64,000 nucleotides of DNA. Origin: Comamonas sp. SCN 67-35. Its GTDB lineage: Bacteria; Pseudomonadota; Gammaproteobacteria; Burkholderiales; Burkholderiaceae_C. This document shows positions 63,126 to 64,000 of the stretch, piece after piece; position 1 is the stretch's first letter, and the number at the start of each line of letters is the position of its first letter. The stretch spans positions 1-64,000 of the forward strand of contig MEFV01000007.1 of the NCBI GenBank assembly GCA_001725255.1. Direction: 5' to 3'. A program made the translations under genes and the position numbers. Below the pieces are notes generated by a model. It was not told the origin of the DNA, searched no databases, and saw nothing but the letters and a program-made list of their open reading frames with translations.

Positions 63126-64000
63126 CCGCCGCCGTCTTTCTCGTCTCGCTGCTGGGCCTGATCGCGCTCGGGGTGCCGATCGCCTTCGCGCTGATGTTCT
63201 CGGGCATCGCGCTGATGCTGCTCACGGGGCAGTTCGATGCCCAGATCGTGGTGCAGAACGCCGTGGCCGGCGCCGACAACTTCGTGCTGATGGCCGTGCC
63301 CTTCTTCATTCTGGCGGGCGAACTGATGAACGCGGGCGGCCTGTCCAAGCGCATCGTCGAGATGGCCGGCGCCTTTGTCGGGCATTTGCGCGGCGGGCTC
63401 GGTTACGTGGCGATCGGCGCGGGTGTGATGCTCGCCAGCCTCTCGGGCTCGGCCGTGGCCGACACGGCGGCGCTCGCGGCCATCCTCGTGCCCATGATGC
63501 GCCAGGCGGGCTACAACCCCGAGCGCGCCTGCGGCCTGATGGCCGCCAGCGGCATCATCGCACCGGTGATCCCGCCCTCGATCGGCTTCCTGATCTTCGG
63601 CGTCACGGCCAACGTCTCGATCACGCGCCTGTTTCTCGCGGGCATCGTGCCGGGCGTTCTGATGGGCCTCGCGCTCGTCATCACCTGGTGGTTCGTGGCG
63701 CGCACGCAGAAAGCGACAGTCACGGCGCGCGTGCCCTGGGGCAAACGCCTGCGCCTGCTCGGCCAGGGTGGCTGGGCGCTGATGATGCCGGTGATCATCA
63801 TCGGCGGCCTGCGCTTCGGCATCTTCACGCCCACCGAATCGGCGGTGGTGGCGGCCGCCTACGCGCTCTTCGTCGGGCTGGTGGTGTACCGGGAGCTGAA
63901 CTGGCACAACATCTACGAAAGCCTGCTGTCCACCGCGCGCACCACCTCGGTCGTGCTGCTGCTGGCGGCGCTGGCGATGGTGGCGTCCTACATGATCACC
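63122..64000 (+). CDS. TRAP transporter large permease (DctM family), cut by the window end
   Basis: 293 codons are present and the frame is open at the last base; the family is about 425-440 residues long, so roughly a third is missing. DctM features are clear: LGVPIAFALMFSGIALML, VPFFILAGELMNAGGLSKRIV, LASLSGSAVADTAALAAILVPMM, and SGIIAPVIPPSIGFLIFGV. The start ATG overlaps the DctQ stop (ATGA), showing coupling. Confidence 0.94.
   Translation, partial: MTAAVFLVSLLGLIALGVPIAFALMFSGIALMLLTGQFDAQIVVQNAVAGADNFVLMAVPFFILAGELMNAGGLSKRIVEMAGAFVGHLRGGLGYVAIGAGVMLASLSGSAVADTAALAAILVPMMRQAGYNPERACGLMAASGIIAPVIPPSIGFLIFGVTANVSITRLFLAGIVPGVLMGLALVITWWFVARTQKATVTARVPWGKRLRLLGQGGWALMMPVIIIGGLRFGIFTPTESAVVAAAYALFVGLVVYRELNWHNIYESLLSTARTTSVVLLLAALAMVASYMIT

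Overview
The window is high-GC DNA from a betaproteobacterium of the order Burkholderiales, most likely family Comamonadaceae; the genus cannot be fixed from sequence alone. The evidence is the gene neighbourhoods (gmk-rpoZ-spoT; yicC-kinase-phosphatase-rph-rdgB-hemW; hrcA/nadK-recN-rapZ; a TPR gene-lolB-ispE-tRNA-Gln-prs-rplY-pth) together with intergenic palindromes of the AGCGCTT type, which I recognise as common in that family. Most of the sequence is ordinary chromosomal backbone.

Layout. 1-2.1 kb is the edge of an integrative element: an AlpA-like regulator converging on an intact tyrosine integrase, with GGCTCCAT iterons beside the 3' end of icd. 2.1-30.2 kb is backbone: icd, a universal stress protein, an acyl-CoA ligase, mnmC, rraA, rpsU, yqeY, a tartrate/D-malate-type dehydrogenase, pmbA, darP-mog, spoT-rpoZ-gmk, yicC, a Ser/Thr kinase/PP2C phosphatase pair, rph-rdgB-hemW, a SPOR protein with an I78-type lipoprotein, and a PAS-GGDEF-EAL protein. 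30.2-31.0 kb holds a decayed integrase.

31-46.9 kb is an accessory catabolic island that reads as a ferulate/p-hydroxycinnamate pathway. It has a MarR regulator; a branched-chain-type ABC importer with a fused permease-ATPase; a broken tannase/feruloyl esterase; and a leftward set of hydratase/lyase (ech), NDP-forming feruloyl-CoA-synthetase-like ligase, acyl-CoA dehydrogenase and chemoreceptor. A divergent vanillin-dehydrogenase-like gene and a frame-damaged LysR gene follow. AT-rich inverted repeats of the form GTTAT-n5-ATAAY lie in front of both the importer and the ech/vdh divergent promoter, so one regulator may control both. The inferred scheme is uptake, CoA activation, hydration and chain cleavage to an aldehyde plus acetyl-CoA, then aldehyde oxidation.

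46.9-48.8 kb is a graveyard of mobile DNA ending at a tRNA with anticodon CAU: a recombinase relic whose catalytic Tyr codon is a stop, tandem 22-23 bp repeats resembling IS21-type ends, an AlpA gene, an AlpA fragment and ACTGTCACC iterons. 48.9-64 kb returns to backbone (hrcA, nadK, recN, rapZ, mutY-mutM, TPR-lolB-ispE, tRNA-Gln, prs, rplY, pth), then a frame-broken amidase and a TRAP transporter cut by the window edge.
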